This document shows positions 35,884-45,388 of a stretch of 64,000 nt of DNA, piece after piece. The position numbers were made by a program, and so were the translations under genes. The stretch is from Ruminococcus sp. (lineage in GTDB: Bacteria; Bacillota; Clostridia; Oscillospirales; Ruminococcaceae). How positions within the stretch are numbered: the stretch's first letter is position 1; each line of letters begins with the position of its first letter. The notes under the pieces were generated by a model. The model was not told where the DNA came from. It made no database searches and saw nothing but the letters and a program-made list of their open reading frames with translations. Where the stretch lies: assembly GCA_021201755.1 (NCBI GenBank), contig JAJQEI010000052.1, forward strand, positions 1 to 64,000, given 5' to 3'.

Positions 35884-38257
35884 ACAGATATTAGAGTTTC
35901 ATAAGATTTTGGATATGCTGTCCAATTTGGCAGCCAATGAAATGACCAGAGAAAAAATCAAAGCTATTGAACCGACTTCCGATTTGGTACAGGCGCAAGT
36001 GGAGCAGGAGAAAACCAGTGATGCGTTGCGTCTGTCTATACAGTTTGGTACGCCACCATTTTATGGTATTCAAGATAAACGGATGTGCCTGCGGCGTGCA
36101 AAATCGGGTGCGAGACTGTCGCTGAAAGATCTTTTAGAAATTGCCACGGTTTTGCGGCAGCTGCAGGCTTTGAGCGATTGGTATGATCGTTGTGCTGGTG
36201 TAGAGTCGGTGTTAGACGATTGGTTTGTTCGAATTGTGCCAGTACCGTTTTTGTTGGAGAAACTGGAACGTTCGATTTTATCGGAGGAGGAAATCGCTGA
36301 TGCGGCGAGTCCAGCATTGGCGGACATTCGGCGGAAGCAAAGTCGTGCGCAGCAGAAGCTGCGTGAGACATTAGACCGTATGATGAAGCGGCAGGAGGTG
36401 CAGGATTGTCTACAGGATAGTCGTGTGACAATTCGTGACGGACGGTTTGTATTGCCAGTGAAGGCGGAACATCGTGGGAAAATTGCCGGTCTGGTACACG
36501 ACACTTCAGCGACGGGACAGACAATTTTTATTGAGCCGATTGCGGTGGTCGATGCGAATAATGATATTCGCTTGCTGGAAATTCAAGAAGCGGAAGAAAT
36601 CGAGCGAATTATCGAATCACTTTGTGCAGACTGTGGCACATGGGCGGATATCATAATTTTCGGTACGGAAATTACAGTAGAATTGAATCTTTATTTTGCG
36701 AAAGCTCGATTGGCAGAGCAAATGCACGCTTTTGCACCAACGTTGACGGATGATGGTGTGGTACAGCTAAAAAACGCTCGTCATCCGCTGATTCCTTATA
36801 AAAAGGCAGTTCCCATCAGCTTTACGCTTGGCGGAACGTATCAGGCACTCATTATCACCGGTCCGAACACCGGCGGTAAAACGGTTGCACTGAAAACCTG
36901 TGGGTTACTCACGCTTATGGCAATGAACGGTATGCTGATTCCAGCAGCGGAGGGCAGTCGAATTTCTGTTTTTGACCATGTATTGGCAGATATTGGCGAT
37001 ACGCAAAGCATTGAGCAAAACTTGTCCACATTTTCGGCACATATGCGCAGTGTGATTGAGATTTTAGAACAGGCGGATGCGCATTCGTTGGTATTGTTGG
37101 ATGAATTGGGTTCTGGTACAGATCCGGTGGAGGGTGCAGCACTGGCCGAGGCTGTGATAGAACGCTTAAAGCAAAACGGTGCAAAGCTAATGGTATCTAC
37201 CCATTATCCGGAACTGAAATTATATGCGACAGAACAGCCTGACGTGGAAAATGCATCCTGTGAATTTGATATTGAGACGTTAAAGCCTACTTATCGTTTG
37301 GTTCTCGGTTCTCCGGGAAAATCCAATGCTTTTACAATTAGTGCGGGGTTAGGACTTTCGGAGGATATTATTACACAGGCACAATCGCTTGTTAGTGGCG
37401 AAAATTTGCGGTTTGAACAGGCTGTGGAGCAGCTGGAACAGACACGAAAATTATTGGAACAAGAAAAAGTTGCCGTGGAGGCGTCTCTTCAGGCAGCACA
37501 GGCACATGAAGCTGCATTGAAAGCGGAGCTAGAACAGACGAAAAAAGATCGTGCAAATGTTATGGAGCAGGCACAATTAGAGGCAATGCGGATTGTGGAG
37601 ACCACAAAAGCACAGTCTAACGAGATGCTGACAGAATTGGAACAGCTGCGTAAAGAAAAGGAAAAAGCATCCTTTGTACAGGACGTCATTCAAGCAAAGG
37701 GTCATGTGAAGTGTGGCTTTCGCCAGATGTACGAAACGGCAAATCCCGTTACCGAGGTAGCGGACGAGGGTTATCAATTGCCACGGGAACTGCAAGTTGG
37801 TGATACGGTGCTGCTTGTAGACACGCAGCAGAAAGCAGTGGTTGCTGGAAAACCAGATCGGGATGGTATGGTGTTTTTACAGATGGGTGCCATGCGGTCG
37901 AAAGCACCCATCGGAAAGCTGCGGCTAGTTGCTGGTGTAGAGGAAAAACAGAAAAGTCAACAGAAACAAAAGCAGAGAAAAACGGGACGTATTTCTACAA
38001 AAGCGGAACGCCGTGGATCAATGGAACTGGATATTCGTGGCTTTACTTGCGATGAGGGTGTTTACGAGATGGAAGCTTTCTTGGATCAAGCGGTTATGTC
38101 ACACATTGGCACTGTAACGATTATTCATGGTAAGGGAACCGGACTTTTGCGAAAAGCGGTACATCAGAAGTTAAAGCAAATGAAATATGTCAAGTCGTTT
38201 CGCCTAGGTACATTTGGGGAAGGCGAGGACGGTGTGACAATTGTGGAATTAAACTAG
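35870..38257 (+). CDS. mutS2: MutS2 endonuclease, Smr domain
   Basis: MutS2 suppresses recombination and acts on stalled ribosomes; 795 residues. The ATPase core has ITGPNTGGKTVALKT (Walker A) and LVLLDELGSGTDPVEGAAL (Walker B). A coiled coil rich in Glu, Gln and Lys follows, then a KOW-like part and a C-terminal Smr nuclease domain (ELDIRGFTCDEGVYEMEAFL, IIHGKGTGLLRKAV). ATG at 35870 lies inside the end of recO. Confidence 0.95.
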   Translation: MNQHEQILEFHKILDMLSNLAANEMTREKIKAIEPTSDLVQAQVEQEKTSDALRLSIQFGTPPFYGIQDKRMCLRRAKSGARLSLKDLLEIATVLRQLQALSDWYDRCAGVESVLDDWFVRIVPVPFLLEKLERSILSEEEIADAASPALADIRRKQSRAQQKLRETLDRMMKRQEVQDCLQDSRVTIRDGRFVLPVKAEHRGKIAGLVHDTSATGQTIFIEPIAVVDANNDIRLLEIQEAEEIERIIESLCADCGTWADIIIFGTEITVELNLYFAKARLAEQMHAFAPTLTDDGVVQLKNARHPLIPYKKAVPISFTLGGTYQALIITGPNTGGKTVALKTCGLLTLMAMNGMLIPAAEGSRISVFDHVLADIGDTQSIEQNLSTFSAHMRSVIEILEQADAHSLVLLDELGSGTDPVEGAALAEAVIERLKQNGAKLMVSTHYPELKLYATEQPDVENASCEFDIETLKPTYRLVLGSPGKSNAFTISAGLGLSEDIITQAQSLVSGENLRFEQAVEQLEQTRKLLEQEKVAVEASLQAAQAHEAALKAELEQTKKDRANVMEQAQLEAMRIVETTKAQSNEMLTELEQLRKEKEKASFVQDVIQAKGHVKCGFRQMYETANPVTEVADEGYQLPRELQVGDTVLLVDTQQKAVVAGKPDRDGMVFLQMGAMRSKAPIGKLRLVAGVEEKQKSQQKQKQRKTGRISTKAERRGSMELDIRGFTCDEGVYEMEAFLDQAVMSHIGTVTIIHGKGTGLLRKAVHQKLKQMKYVKSFRLGTFGEGEDGVTIVELN

Positions 38258-38258
38258 G

Positions 38259-38747
38259 ATGGAAAAAATGCGCAGAGTAGATCGTGAGATCACAGAATTT
38301 TCAGAAATGATTGCAATTATGCGAAAGTGTACCGTTTGTCGGATTGCATTGCATGATACACCGTTTCCATATATTGTGCCGATGCATTTTGGCATGGAAG
38401 TGGAAAATGAGCAAGTGATGCTGTATCTTCATGGTGCAGGAGAAGGGAAAAAGTTAAATTTGCTTGCAAAAAATCCGAATGTTGCTTTTGAGATGGACTG
38501 TGAACAACAATTGATAACAAGTGAAACGGCGTGTGGCTGTTCGATGGCGTATGAAAGTGTCATCGGGCAAGGAAAGTTGGAAATTGTATCGGATGAAGAA
38601 AAAAAGCATGGCTTGACTGCACTGTTGCGACAATTTCAATTAGAATCTCTTCCAATGCAAGTGGGTGCAATACAGCGCACAACCGTATTGAAACTGACGG
38701 TAGAACAATTGACAGGAAAATGCCGAATTGCGCCACAGTTGAAATAG
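38259..38747 (+). CDS. Pyridoxamine 5'-phosphate oxidase-family flavoprotein
   Basis: A 162-residue split-barrel flavin-binding protein of the NimA-like PPOX group. It begins with MRRVDREITEFSEMIAIMRK, followed by the typical VCRIALHDTPFPYIVPMHFG and the flavin-loop YLHGAGEGKKLNLL. A known family activity is reduction of nitroimidazoles or haem-related flavin chemistry; none can be assigned here. It starts 2 nt after the mutS2 stop, so the genes are coupled. Confidence 0.85.
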   Translation: MEKMRRVDREITEFSEMIAIMRKCTVCRIALHDTPFPYIVPMHFGMEVENEQVMLYLHGAGEGKKLNLLAKNPNVAFEMDCEQQLITSETACGCSMAYESVIGQGKLEIVSDEEKKHGLTALLRQFQLESLPMQVGAIQRTTVLKLTVEQLTGKCRIAPQLK

Positions 38748-38780
38748 CACATAATCAGATATATAAAGGACGTGAATTTT

Positions 38781-39775
38781 TTGAAACCCAAACAGATGAT
38801 GATTTATAGCTGCCGTGAATTTGACGAGTTGCCTTTATTTCAAAAATTTGCTGCGAAATACGGCTTTACATTTCGTTATACGACCCAAAAACCGACGATG
38901 GACAATATTCATCTGGCGGAGGGATGCCTATACGTCAATGTCATCACAACGCCAATTGATCGTACACTTTTGGAACAATTGCATCGACAGGGCTGTAGCT
39001 ATATCGTTACACAAACCATTGGCTATGACCATATTGACGGAGAAGCTGCTCAGGAATTCGGTTTTCGAATTGCCAATACACCTTATGCACCGGACGGTGT
39101 AGCAGAGTATACTGTCATGTTAATGCTTATGTATATTCGAAAGATGCGGTCTATTGATCGTCGCTTTTCGGCGCAGGATTTTACACTGAATGGTTTAATT
39201 GGTCGGGAATTGTCGGAAATGACTGTTGGCGTTCTGGGAACCGGTCGAATTGGAACACGACTAATTGAAATTCTCTCCGGATTTGGCTGTCGTATTTTAG
39301 CGTATTCTCCACACCCCAACGAGAAAACCGCAAAATATGCAACATATGTTTCTTTAGATGAATTATGTGCACAATCGGATATCCTCTCACTTCATGCGCC
39401 ATCTACGACAGAGACGTTTCATATATGGTAGATGAAAAAATGCTGTCGAAGTGTAAAGATGGTGTGATTCTCATCAATACTGCACGAGGTGTGTTGGTGG
39501 ATACGATGGCATTGATTACGGCTTTGGAAAGCGGAAAAGTCGGTGGTGCAGATGTGGATGTCATGGAAGATAAATCGAAGCTTTACTATTACGACCGACG
39601 AGAAACCTTGCTTCATAACAAAGGTCTGGCATTATTAAATAGCTATTCGAATGTTATTGTGACACATCATATGGCATTTTATACGGAACAATGTGTAGAG
39701 ACCATGGTACGAGATTCGTTGCGAGGAGCAGTCTGCGATGCAGAGGAGAGAGAAAATCCGTGGCGAGTACAATAA
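38781..39775 (+). pseudogene. VanH/LdhA-like D-2-hydroxyacid dehydrogenase, frameshifted
   Basis: NAD-dependent D-2-hydroxyacid dehydrogenase (D-lactate type). The N-terminal catalytic part has TQTIGYDHIDGEAAQEFG; the Rossmann motif is GVLGTGRIGTRL. At 39420-39428 CATATATGG gives a premature stop (39429-39431). With one AT removed the frame reads Phe-His-Met-Val-Asp-Glu-Lys-Met and continues with INTARGVLVDT, SNVIVTHHMAFYTEQ and the C-terminus at 39775. The catalytic Arg, Glu and His regions are thus split. TTG at 38781 follows AAAGGA by 9 nt. VanH members supply D-lactate for glycopeptide resistance; no vanA-like ligase was seen here. Confidence 0.82.
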
Positions 39776-39803
39776 AAAAGCCCATGCATATGCATGGGCT
39801 TTT
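39775..39803. terminator. Bidirectional terminator
   Basis: AAAAAGCCCATGCATATGCATGGGCTTTT is a perfect inverted repeat (about 13 bp stem) between the dehydrogenase and rubrerythrin genes. Confidence 0.85.
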
Positions 39804-39856
39804 ATGAATATGAAAAAGAAAAGATAGGAAAATTCTTCTATTGTCTTCTCTTGCGA

Positions 39857-40405
39857 TTAATCACCGAAATACCGCTTTAGAAGTCCAGCGAAAGCGCAGC
39901 CGTGTCTTGCTTCATCTTTTGCCATTTCGTGAACGGTGTCGTGAATTGCATCTAGGTTCAGTTGTTTTGCTTTCGTAGCGAGTGCTTTTTTACCAGCACA
40001 AGCACCGTTTTCAGCAGCGACACGCAATTCCAGATTCTTTTTGGTAGAATCTGTGACAACCTCACCTAGGAGTTCTGCAAACTTTGCAGCGTGTTCTGCT
40101 TCTTCATAAGCGGCCTTTTCATAGTACTGACCAATTTCGGCGTAGCCTTCACGGAAAGCGACTCGAGCCATTGCCAGATACATACCAACTTCAGAGCATT
40201 CTCCATTGAAGTTTTCACGCAGACCTTCTACGATTTCTTCGTCGACATCTTTTGCCACGCCGACTACGTGCTGATCTGCCCATTCCATTTTGTCTTCTGA
40301 CATCTCTCGGAATTTTTCTGCTGGTGCGCCACATAGTGGACAGACGTCCGGAGCTGTTTCACCTTCGTGAACATAGCCGCAAATAGTACATACAAATTTT
40401 TTCAT
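39857..40405 (-). CDS. Rubrerythrin-like protein (reverse type, NADH peroxidase)
   Basis: Peroxide-reducing diiron protein, 182 residues. The N-terminal rubredoxin-like domain has [10 protein letters not shown] and [11 protein letters not shown] (four Cys). The ferritin-like domain has [13 protein letters not shown] and [12 protein letters not shown]. The rubredoxin-first order is that of reverse rubrerythrins of anaerobes. The ATG at 40405 is 8 nt from GGAGG. A SigA promoter lies upstream. Such genes respond to peroxide through PerR; no site was identified. Confidence 0.92.
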   Translation of the reverse strand: MKKFVCTICGYVHEGETAPDVCPLCGAPAEKFREMSEDKMEWADQHVVGVAKDVDEEIVEGLRENFNGECSEVGMYLAMARVAFREGYAEIGQYYEKAAYEEAEHAAKFAELLGEVVTDSTKKNLELRVAAENGACAGKKALATKAKQLNLDAIHDTVHEMAKDEARHGCAFAGLLKRYFGD

Positions 40406-40483
40406 GTGCATTTCCTCCGTTTAATTTATTCGTTTTTGAAAGCGTGAACACATTTCATGTGGTATCAATCACTTTCTGTATAA

Positions 40484-40513
40484 ATTATAACATGAGGAAG
40501 CGAAGCTTGTCAA
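40484..40513 (-). promoter_or_regulatory. Promoter for rubrerythrin gene
   Basis: On the minus strand, TTGACA (40508-40513) and TATAAT (40484-40489) with an 18-nt spacer. The 40406-40742 interval holds this and the next promoter, and no clear gene. Confidence 0.75.
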
Positions 40514-40662
40514 GACCAATTCTCAACAATTAAGAGAATATTCACAATCTAATCTCCGAAAAATGTGAATTGCTGTTTGATTTCTTTTATATTTTTAAAA
40601 TATTTCTGCTTACATTTCTGTTTCAAGGCATTTCGAATTTTGCTTATATTTTTACCTGTTAC

Positions 40663-40691
40663 TTGACATTTTGCTGCTTTTCCATTATAAT
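40663..40691 (+). promoter_or_regulatory. Promoter for Sel1-repeat gene
   Basis: TTGACA (40663-40668) and TATAAT (40686-40691), 17-nt spacer, 51 nt before the ATG. Confidence 0.8.
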
Positions 40692-40742
40692 ATATTACAT
40701 TGCCTAAAGTAATGTACTTTTGATTGGAGGTAATCAAGCTAT

Positions 40743-42869
40743 ATGGAAGATGAAAAATTGATACAAGAATTACAATTTATCATAGATAATGCATTTCCGA
40801 TGCCGACTGATATATATGATGAAGCTACAGAACCACAAATTTTGCAATCGATTCAAGTACTACAAGAAAAAATAAAAAGTGGGAATGGGACACACGCAGA
40901 TGCACGGTCTGCTTATGTGAATGCCCTCTGTATCAAAAATGGAAAACCGGCTTGTTCTTTTCAAGTGATGCGAGAGCTTTTGGAATGGGCAGCAAATCAG
41001 GGTGTCTCAGAAGCGCAATGTCTATGGGGTGCGTTCCTTTGGTGTAGAACTGCATTGGTATCTTCGGAAAATGAGATGGAAGTGGAAACATCATGGCAAA
41101 TGGGCACAGAATGGATGCAAAAGGCAGCGAAACAAGGGAATTCGCTTGCTCAGTATTTGCTTGGCAGATATTATTTTATGCGTCAAGAACAAGTGAAGGA
41201 TGAAGAAGCGCTTTGTTGTGGTATACAGCTCATTCAAGATGCAGCAAAGGCGAGGAATCCCTATGCGCTATTCTATCTGGCACATATTCTATTGGAACAA
41301 GAGAATGATCCAAAATCGATTTCTCAAGGCGTGGCGTTTTTACAAGAAGCCGCAGATTTGAAAAATCCTGCGGCAATGGAGGAACTTGGATTGCTTTATT
41401 GGTCGGACACGTATGTGAGACAGGATATTGCGAAAGGATTAGAATTATTAGAAGATGCAGCAGCGTCGGGCAATACATCCGCCATGTTTGACCTAGCGAA
41501 TGGGTATTTTCAAATGGGACTTTCTGAAATCACTGCGGAAGAGGCTCTGCACTGGCTGAGAACTATCATAGAAAAGGACGCTCCAACAGAGTTGCAAGCA
41601 GATGCGATGGTAAGCCTTGGGAACTGCTATTTAGATGGTGACGGAGTTGAAACTGTTCCGGAAAAAGCCTTTGCGTATTATAAAGAAGCAGCAGCACTTG
41701 ACAATGCCGAAGGGAAGAATATGTTAGGACGCTGTTATTTGAGTGGAATCGGTACACAAAAAAGCGTAAAACAAGCGATATACTGGCTGAAAGCGTCTGC
41801 TGACGATGGATTTGCTGCTGCACAATATAATTTGGGGAATGTCTATTTTAATGGTATAGACGGCATTGCAGCGGATGAAGAAACGGCGTTTGATTATTTC
41901 AAGAAAGCGGCACGGCAGGGAATGTCTGAGGCACAATATATGGTAGGGAATTGCTATCACTTTGGACGTGGGACAAAACCAAATGAGGAAAAAGCACTGA
42001 AGTGGCTTCGGCGTGCATCACAGCAAGAGAATGCAGAAGCGCAATTTGTACTGGCGATGTGCTTACTCTATCAAGAGTCTATGAATCCGAAGGATGATAA
42101 AGAGGCAGTTTATTGGCTGAAAAAGGTAGCTGCACAAGGCGATGTATTGGCACAATGTCAACTTGGAATTTGTGCGCTGGAGGGAACAGGCATGAAATCC
42201 AACCCGAAGTATGCTGTGGCGTTGTTCCAGAAAGCGGCAAAAGCAGGAGAAGACGAGGCACAGTTCCAGTTGGGGAGCTGTTATCACTTTGGTACGGGAA
42301 TTGAACAGAATGCGGAACAAGCAGTGTATTGGCTGGAGCTTTCGGCAAAACAGGGGAACGCTTATGCACAGTTTGCTCTAGGTACCTGTTATCAGGAGGG
42401 TGACGGTACAGAGCTTGACTTAGAGATGGCACTATATTGGCTTGAACAGGCGGCACAACAGGGTTTATCAGAAGCACAAAGTGCGATCGGCTGTTATTAT
42501 ATGGAGAAAGAAGACGATACCGAAACGGCTTTGGCTTGGTTTGAACAAGCTGCGGCACAGGGCGATCCGGAGGCAATGTATTTAATTGGCATTTGTTTAT
42601 TTACAGGAGATAACAAAGAAAAGGATGAAACGGCTGTGGCATGGTTTGAACAATCGGCGAAGCAGGGACACGACGGTGCGGAATATATGTTGGGAATGTG
42701 TTTATTAAATGGAACTGGTATTGATGAAGATGAAACAGAAGCGCAGATGTGGCTTCGACGTGCGGCATCCCATGGAAGTGAGGATGCAAAGGAACTATTA
42801 ATGGAATATTTTTTTGAAGATTACGATTTTGAACAGGATGAGAACGATGACGAGGAGGAAGAATTCTAA
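40743..42869 (+). CDS. Sel1-repeat protein, 708 aa
   Basis: A long cytoplasmic protein made almost wholly of Sel1-like (TPR-related) repeats from about residue 80. Repeats such as AQYNLGNVYFNGIDGIAADEETAFDYF show the A(x)xxLGxxYxxGxGxxxDxxKAxxWxxxAAxxGxxxA pattern, with about 16 units. The N-terminus is acidic and the C-terminus is a run of Asp/Glu. No signal peptide. Such proteins act as scaffolds in signalling or as interaction partners of effectors; the partner is unknown. A GGAGG site precedes the ATG. A tRNA gene follows. Confidence 0.88.
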   Translation: MEDEKLIQELQFIIDNAFPMPTDIYDEATEPQILQSIQVLQEKIKSGNGTHADARSAYVNALCIKNGKPACSFQVMRELLEWAANQGVSEAQCLWGAFLWCRTALVSSENEMEVETSWQMGTEWMQKAAKQGNSLAQYLLGRYYFMRQEQVKDEEALCCGIQLIQDAAKARNPYALFYLAHILLEQENDPKSISQGVAFLQEAADLKNPAAMEELGLLYWSDTYVRQDIAKGLELLEDAAASGNTSAMFDLANGYFQMGLSEITAEEALHWLRTIIEKDAPTELQADAMVSLGNCYLDGDGVETVPEKAFAYYKEAAALDNAEGKNMLGRCYLSGIGTQKSVKQAIYWLKASADDGFAAAQYNLGNVYFNGIDGIAADEETAFDYFKKAARQGMSEAQYMVGNCYHFGRGTKPNEEKALKWLRRASQQENAEAQFVLAMCLLYQESMNPKDDKEAVYWLKKVAAQGDVLAQCQLGICALEGTGMKSNPKYAVALFQKAAKAGEDEAQFQLGSCYHFGTGIEQNAEQAVYWLELSAKQGNAYAQFALGTCYQEGDGTELDLEMALYWLEQAAQQGLSEAQSAIGCYYMEKEDDTETALAWFEQAAAQGDPEAMYLIGICLFTGDNKEKDETAVAWFEQSAKQGHDGAEYMLGMCLLNGTGIDEDETEAQMWLRRAASHGSEDAKELLMEYFFEDYDFEQDENDDEEEEF

Positions 42870-42900
42870 CGTATAAGTCTTAAATTTTTTGAAAAAGGGA

Positions 42901-42929
42901 TTGACAAAAGCCAAATAGTGTGTTATAAA
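42901..42929 (+). promoter_or_regulatory. Promoter for tRNA-Leu
   Basis: TTGACA (42901-42906) and TATAAA (42924-42929), 17-nt spacer; the mature tRNA 5' end is only 5 nt past the -10 box, so transcription starts at or inside the 5' end. Confidence 0.75.
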
Positions 42930-42933
42930 TGAT

Positions 42934-43018
42934 GTACTTGTGGTGAAATTGGCAGATACGTTAGATTTAGGTTCTAATACCGAGAGGTGTGCAGGTTCAA
43001 GTCCTGTTAGGTGCACCA
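42934..43018 (+). tRNA. tRNA-Leu (UAG)
   Basis: An 85-nt class II tRNA with encoded CCA. The anticodon arm is TTAGA-TTTAGGT-TCTAA with anticodon TAG, reading CUN codons. The T arm is GCAGG-TTCAAGT-CCTGT. Acceptor pairs are GTACTTG with TAGGTGC and contain several G-U pairs. The variable arm fits Leu. Confidence 0.88.
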
Positions 43019-43031
43019 GTTGATGAACACG

Positions 43032-43067
43032 AAAAAACACGCTGTAGAAAGAAACAGCGTGTTTTTT
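43032..43067. terminator. Bidirectional terminator, tRNA-Leu and proA
   Basis: AAAAAACACGCTG and CAGCGTGTTTTTT form a 13-bp perfect inverted repeat, with a T run on both strands, placed between convergent units. Confidence 0.85.
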
Positions 43068-43082
43068 ATTTGTATGATAAAT

Positions 43083-44345
43083 TTATTCACGAATTTGACC
43101 ATCGCCCTGTATCAGGTATTTTATGGTCGTCAGTTCGTACAGACCCATTGGCCCTCTTGTGTGAAGTTTTTGCGTGGAGATACCGATTTCTGCACCATAT
43201 CCAAATTCACCGCCGTCAGTAAAACGTGTGGAAGCATTGACATAAACTGCCGCTGCGTCTACACCACGCTGAAATTTCTGTGCTGCGTCCAAATCACGGG
43301 TGATGATGCACTCTGAATGCTTTGTACCATAGCGTGCGATATGTGCCATTGCTTCGTCAATATCCTTGACAACCTTTACCGTGATTTTATAGTCGTCGAA
43401 TTCAGTATCGTACAGTTTTTCTGTTGCAGTCTGAATTTCGTCTCCCAAAATAGCACGTGTTTTCTCACAGCCATAGATGGTCACGTTATGAGTGTGTAAC
43501 GCTGTTTGCACCATGGGTAATAATTTTTCTGCAACTGATTCATGTACAAGCAATCCTTCGATGGCATTGCAAACAGAAGGCCGCTGGGTTTTGGCATTGT
43601 CGATAATCCGTACTGCCATCTCGTAGTCGGCTTCTCCATGAAGGCAGGCGTCTACATATACATGGCAATTTCCAGCGCCAGTTTCAATCACCGGTACGGA
43701 GGATTGTCTTACGACAGCCTGAATCAATCCGGCACCGCCACGGGGAATCAGTACATCTAAATAGCCTTTCAATCGCATCATATCGGCTGCTGTTTCGTGA
43801 GAAGTATCCTCTACGAGCTGGATAATGTCTGCGGGTAATCCCACTGAAACGACAGCGGTTCGCATGATTTCGGTGAGTTTTTTGTTGGAGTGAATTGCTT
43901 CTTTTCCACCACGGAGAATGACAGCGTTTCCCGCTTTTAAACAGAGCGTCGCTGCATCTACAGTGACATTGGGACGGGATTCAAAGATAATACCAATAAC
44001 GCCCAGCGGCACACGTGTTTTTAGAATTTGCAGACCATTGGGTCGCATTGTACCACAGTCTACCGAGCCAATGGGGTCTTCTGTTGCGATTAGCTGCTGC
44101 ACTGCGTCCGCCATACCAATAATTCTCGATTCTGTTAATCTTAAGCGATCTTGCAGAGATGAGATCATGTGGTTTTCCTGTGCTGCTTTTAAATCGATTT
44201 CGTTAGCGGCAAGAATTTCATCTTGTTTTTCCATTAAAGCTTTTGCAATGGCAGCTAATGCATGGTTTTTTGTCTGTGGTGTAGCAGTGGCAATGGCAAG
44301 TTCTGCCGTCTTTGCCCGTGCGCCTAGGGTTTCAGCGTAATTCAT
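43083..44345 (-). CDS. proA: Glutamate-5-semialdehyde (gamma-glutamyl phosphate) reductase
   Basis: Second enzyme of proline synthesis, NADPH-dependent. 420 residues. Visible are the catalytic Cys in IETGAGNCHVYVD, the family motif LIPRGGAGLIQAV and SRFTDGGEFGYGAEIGISTQ near the C-terminus. ATG at 44345 follows AAGGAA by 7 nt. It is separated from proB by an unrelated gene. Confidence 0.95.
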   Translation of the reverse strand: MNYAETLGARAKTAELAIATATPQTKNHALAAIAKALMEKQDEILAANEIDLKAAQENHMISSLQDRLRLTESRIIGMADAVQQLIATEDPIGSVDCGTMRPNGLQILKTRVPLGVIGIIFESRPNVTVDAATLCLKAGNAVILRGGKEAIHSNKKLTEIMRTAVVSVGLPADIIQLVEDTSHETAADMMRLKGYLDVLIPRGGAGLIQAVVRQSSVPVIETGAGNCHVYVDACLHGEADYEMAVRIIDNAKTQRPSVCNAIEGLLVHESVAEKLLPMVQTALHTHNVTIYGCEKTRAILGDEIQTATEKLYDTEFDDYKITVKVVKDIDEAMAHIARYGTKHSECIITRDLDAAQKFQRGVDAAAVYVNASTRFTDGGEFGYGAEIGISTQKLHTRGPMGLYELTTIKYLIQGDGQIRE

Positions 44346-44366
44346 AGTCAATTCCTTCCTTTTCAG

Positions 44367-45353
44367 TTAAGAGACAGCCGGTTTGATTTGTTCCTTTTCA
44401 TTATACAGCTTCAGCTGTGCGATGGTTTGTTCCTTTATATCCTTTCGATAAAAAGGCATATCGTCCAAGGCGGCGTCTTCCCAAACCAATCGGTTGACCA
44501 GAATGAGAAAATCCCGTGCTTGGTTTACGAAATTTTTTTCATAAAGAATGGGTGTCAGCTTTAAAACAATCCACTGTGCCACGTCACACCAGAAACAGCG
44601 GCGAATGCGTTCTGCATAGAAATAGAGGTAATTATAAAGCTGTTGTACATTAGATTGCATTGCCATATCGTATTCCAAAAACAATCGGAAAATTGTTTGA
44701 TGGTCTTTTACGTCATCATTTCCATTTCGGAGAATATCTTCAAAATAATCTTGACATAAAGCTTCTCTCTTTTTGGGTGTTATCCATTTATCATAGCTTT
44801 CCTTTGCCAATTCTGTACGGAAGTGTGGAAAGCCGTATTCTTTTCGGAAAAATTCTTCCGCTTCTGCAAAGCTCTTTACGCCGAGGATACGCATTCTATA
44901 CCATCGCTGATACCAAACGTATTTGCCATGCAAATGAAATTTTTCAATGAAGCTGTCTGCAAGCGTAAACATAGCAATGCGCTGTTCCTCTGTATAGGGG
45001 TAGTCACTATCTGCCACTTTCATCAATTCCAGAAAAATCTTCTCTGCATTGTTTTCATTCAGCGGACAACTCCACAAAATCTGTCCTACACGGTACAGCG
45101 ACTCCCACCAACAGCCCAAATAGAGGGACATCATTTTCTGAAAATGGTACATATTATGATGGTGCCCAGAGAAAATCATCTGATAGTGTTCAAAAAATTC
45201 TTCTTTTTGCCATTTTCTTTCGTTTTCTTCTGTAGCGTAATGTAAATATGCATCCAGTTCCGCTTCAGAACTGCAATCATACATCGCACGCCGATCACCG
45301 TCGAAGCGAAGAAAAAATTCTTTTGCATCGTTTTCCGATTGAATCTGCATCAT
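44367..45353 (-). CDS. Unknown protein between proB and proA, 328 aa
   Basis: A soluble helical protein rich in Tyr, Trp, Phe, Glu and Lys, with HHHNMYHFQKMM near residue 65 and repeated aromatic stretches (YVWYQRWYRMRI, YNYLYFYAERIRR). No signal peptide, membrane helix or known catalytic motif was recognised. It may be a TPR-like alpha-solenoid (inference). It lies between proB and proA, 35 nt after proB and 21 nt before proA, so it is almost surely co-transcribed. AAAGGA precedes the two ATGs at the start. Confidence 0.6.
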   Translation of the reverse strand: MMQIQSENDAKEFFLRFDGDRRAMYDCSSEAELDAYLHYATEENERKWQKEEFFEHYQMIFSGHHHNMYHFQKMMSLYLGCWWESLYRVGQILWSCPLNENNAEKIFLELMKVADSDYPYTEEQRIAMFTLADSFIEKFHLHGKYVWYQRWYRMRILGVKSFAEAEEFFRKEYGFPHFRTELAKESYDKWITPKKREALCQDYFEDILRNGNDDVKDHQTIFRLFLEYDMAMQSNVQQLYNYLYFYAERIRRCFWCDVAQWIVLKLTPILYEKNFVNQARDFLILVNRLVWEDAALDDMPFYRKDIKEQTIAQLKLYNEKEQIKPAVS

Positions 45354-45388
45354 GATTCTGCATTCCTTTCAGATGTTTTCTTCTAAAA

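Noticed and set aside
40549..40737. Lys-rich 62-residue minus-strand frame
   Set aside because: Overlaps the promoter of the Sel1 gene; no clear ribosome site.
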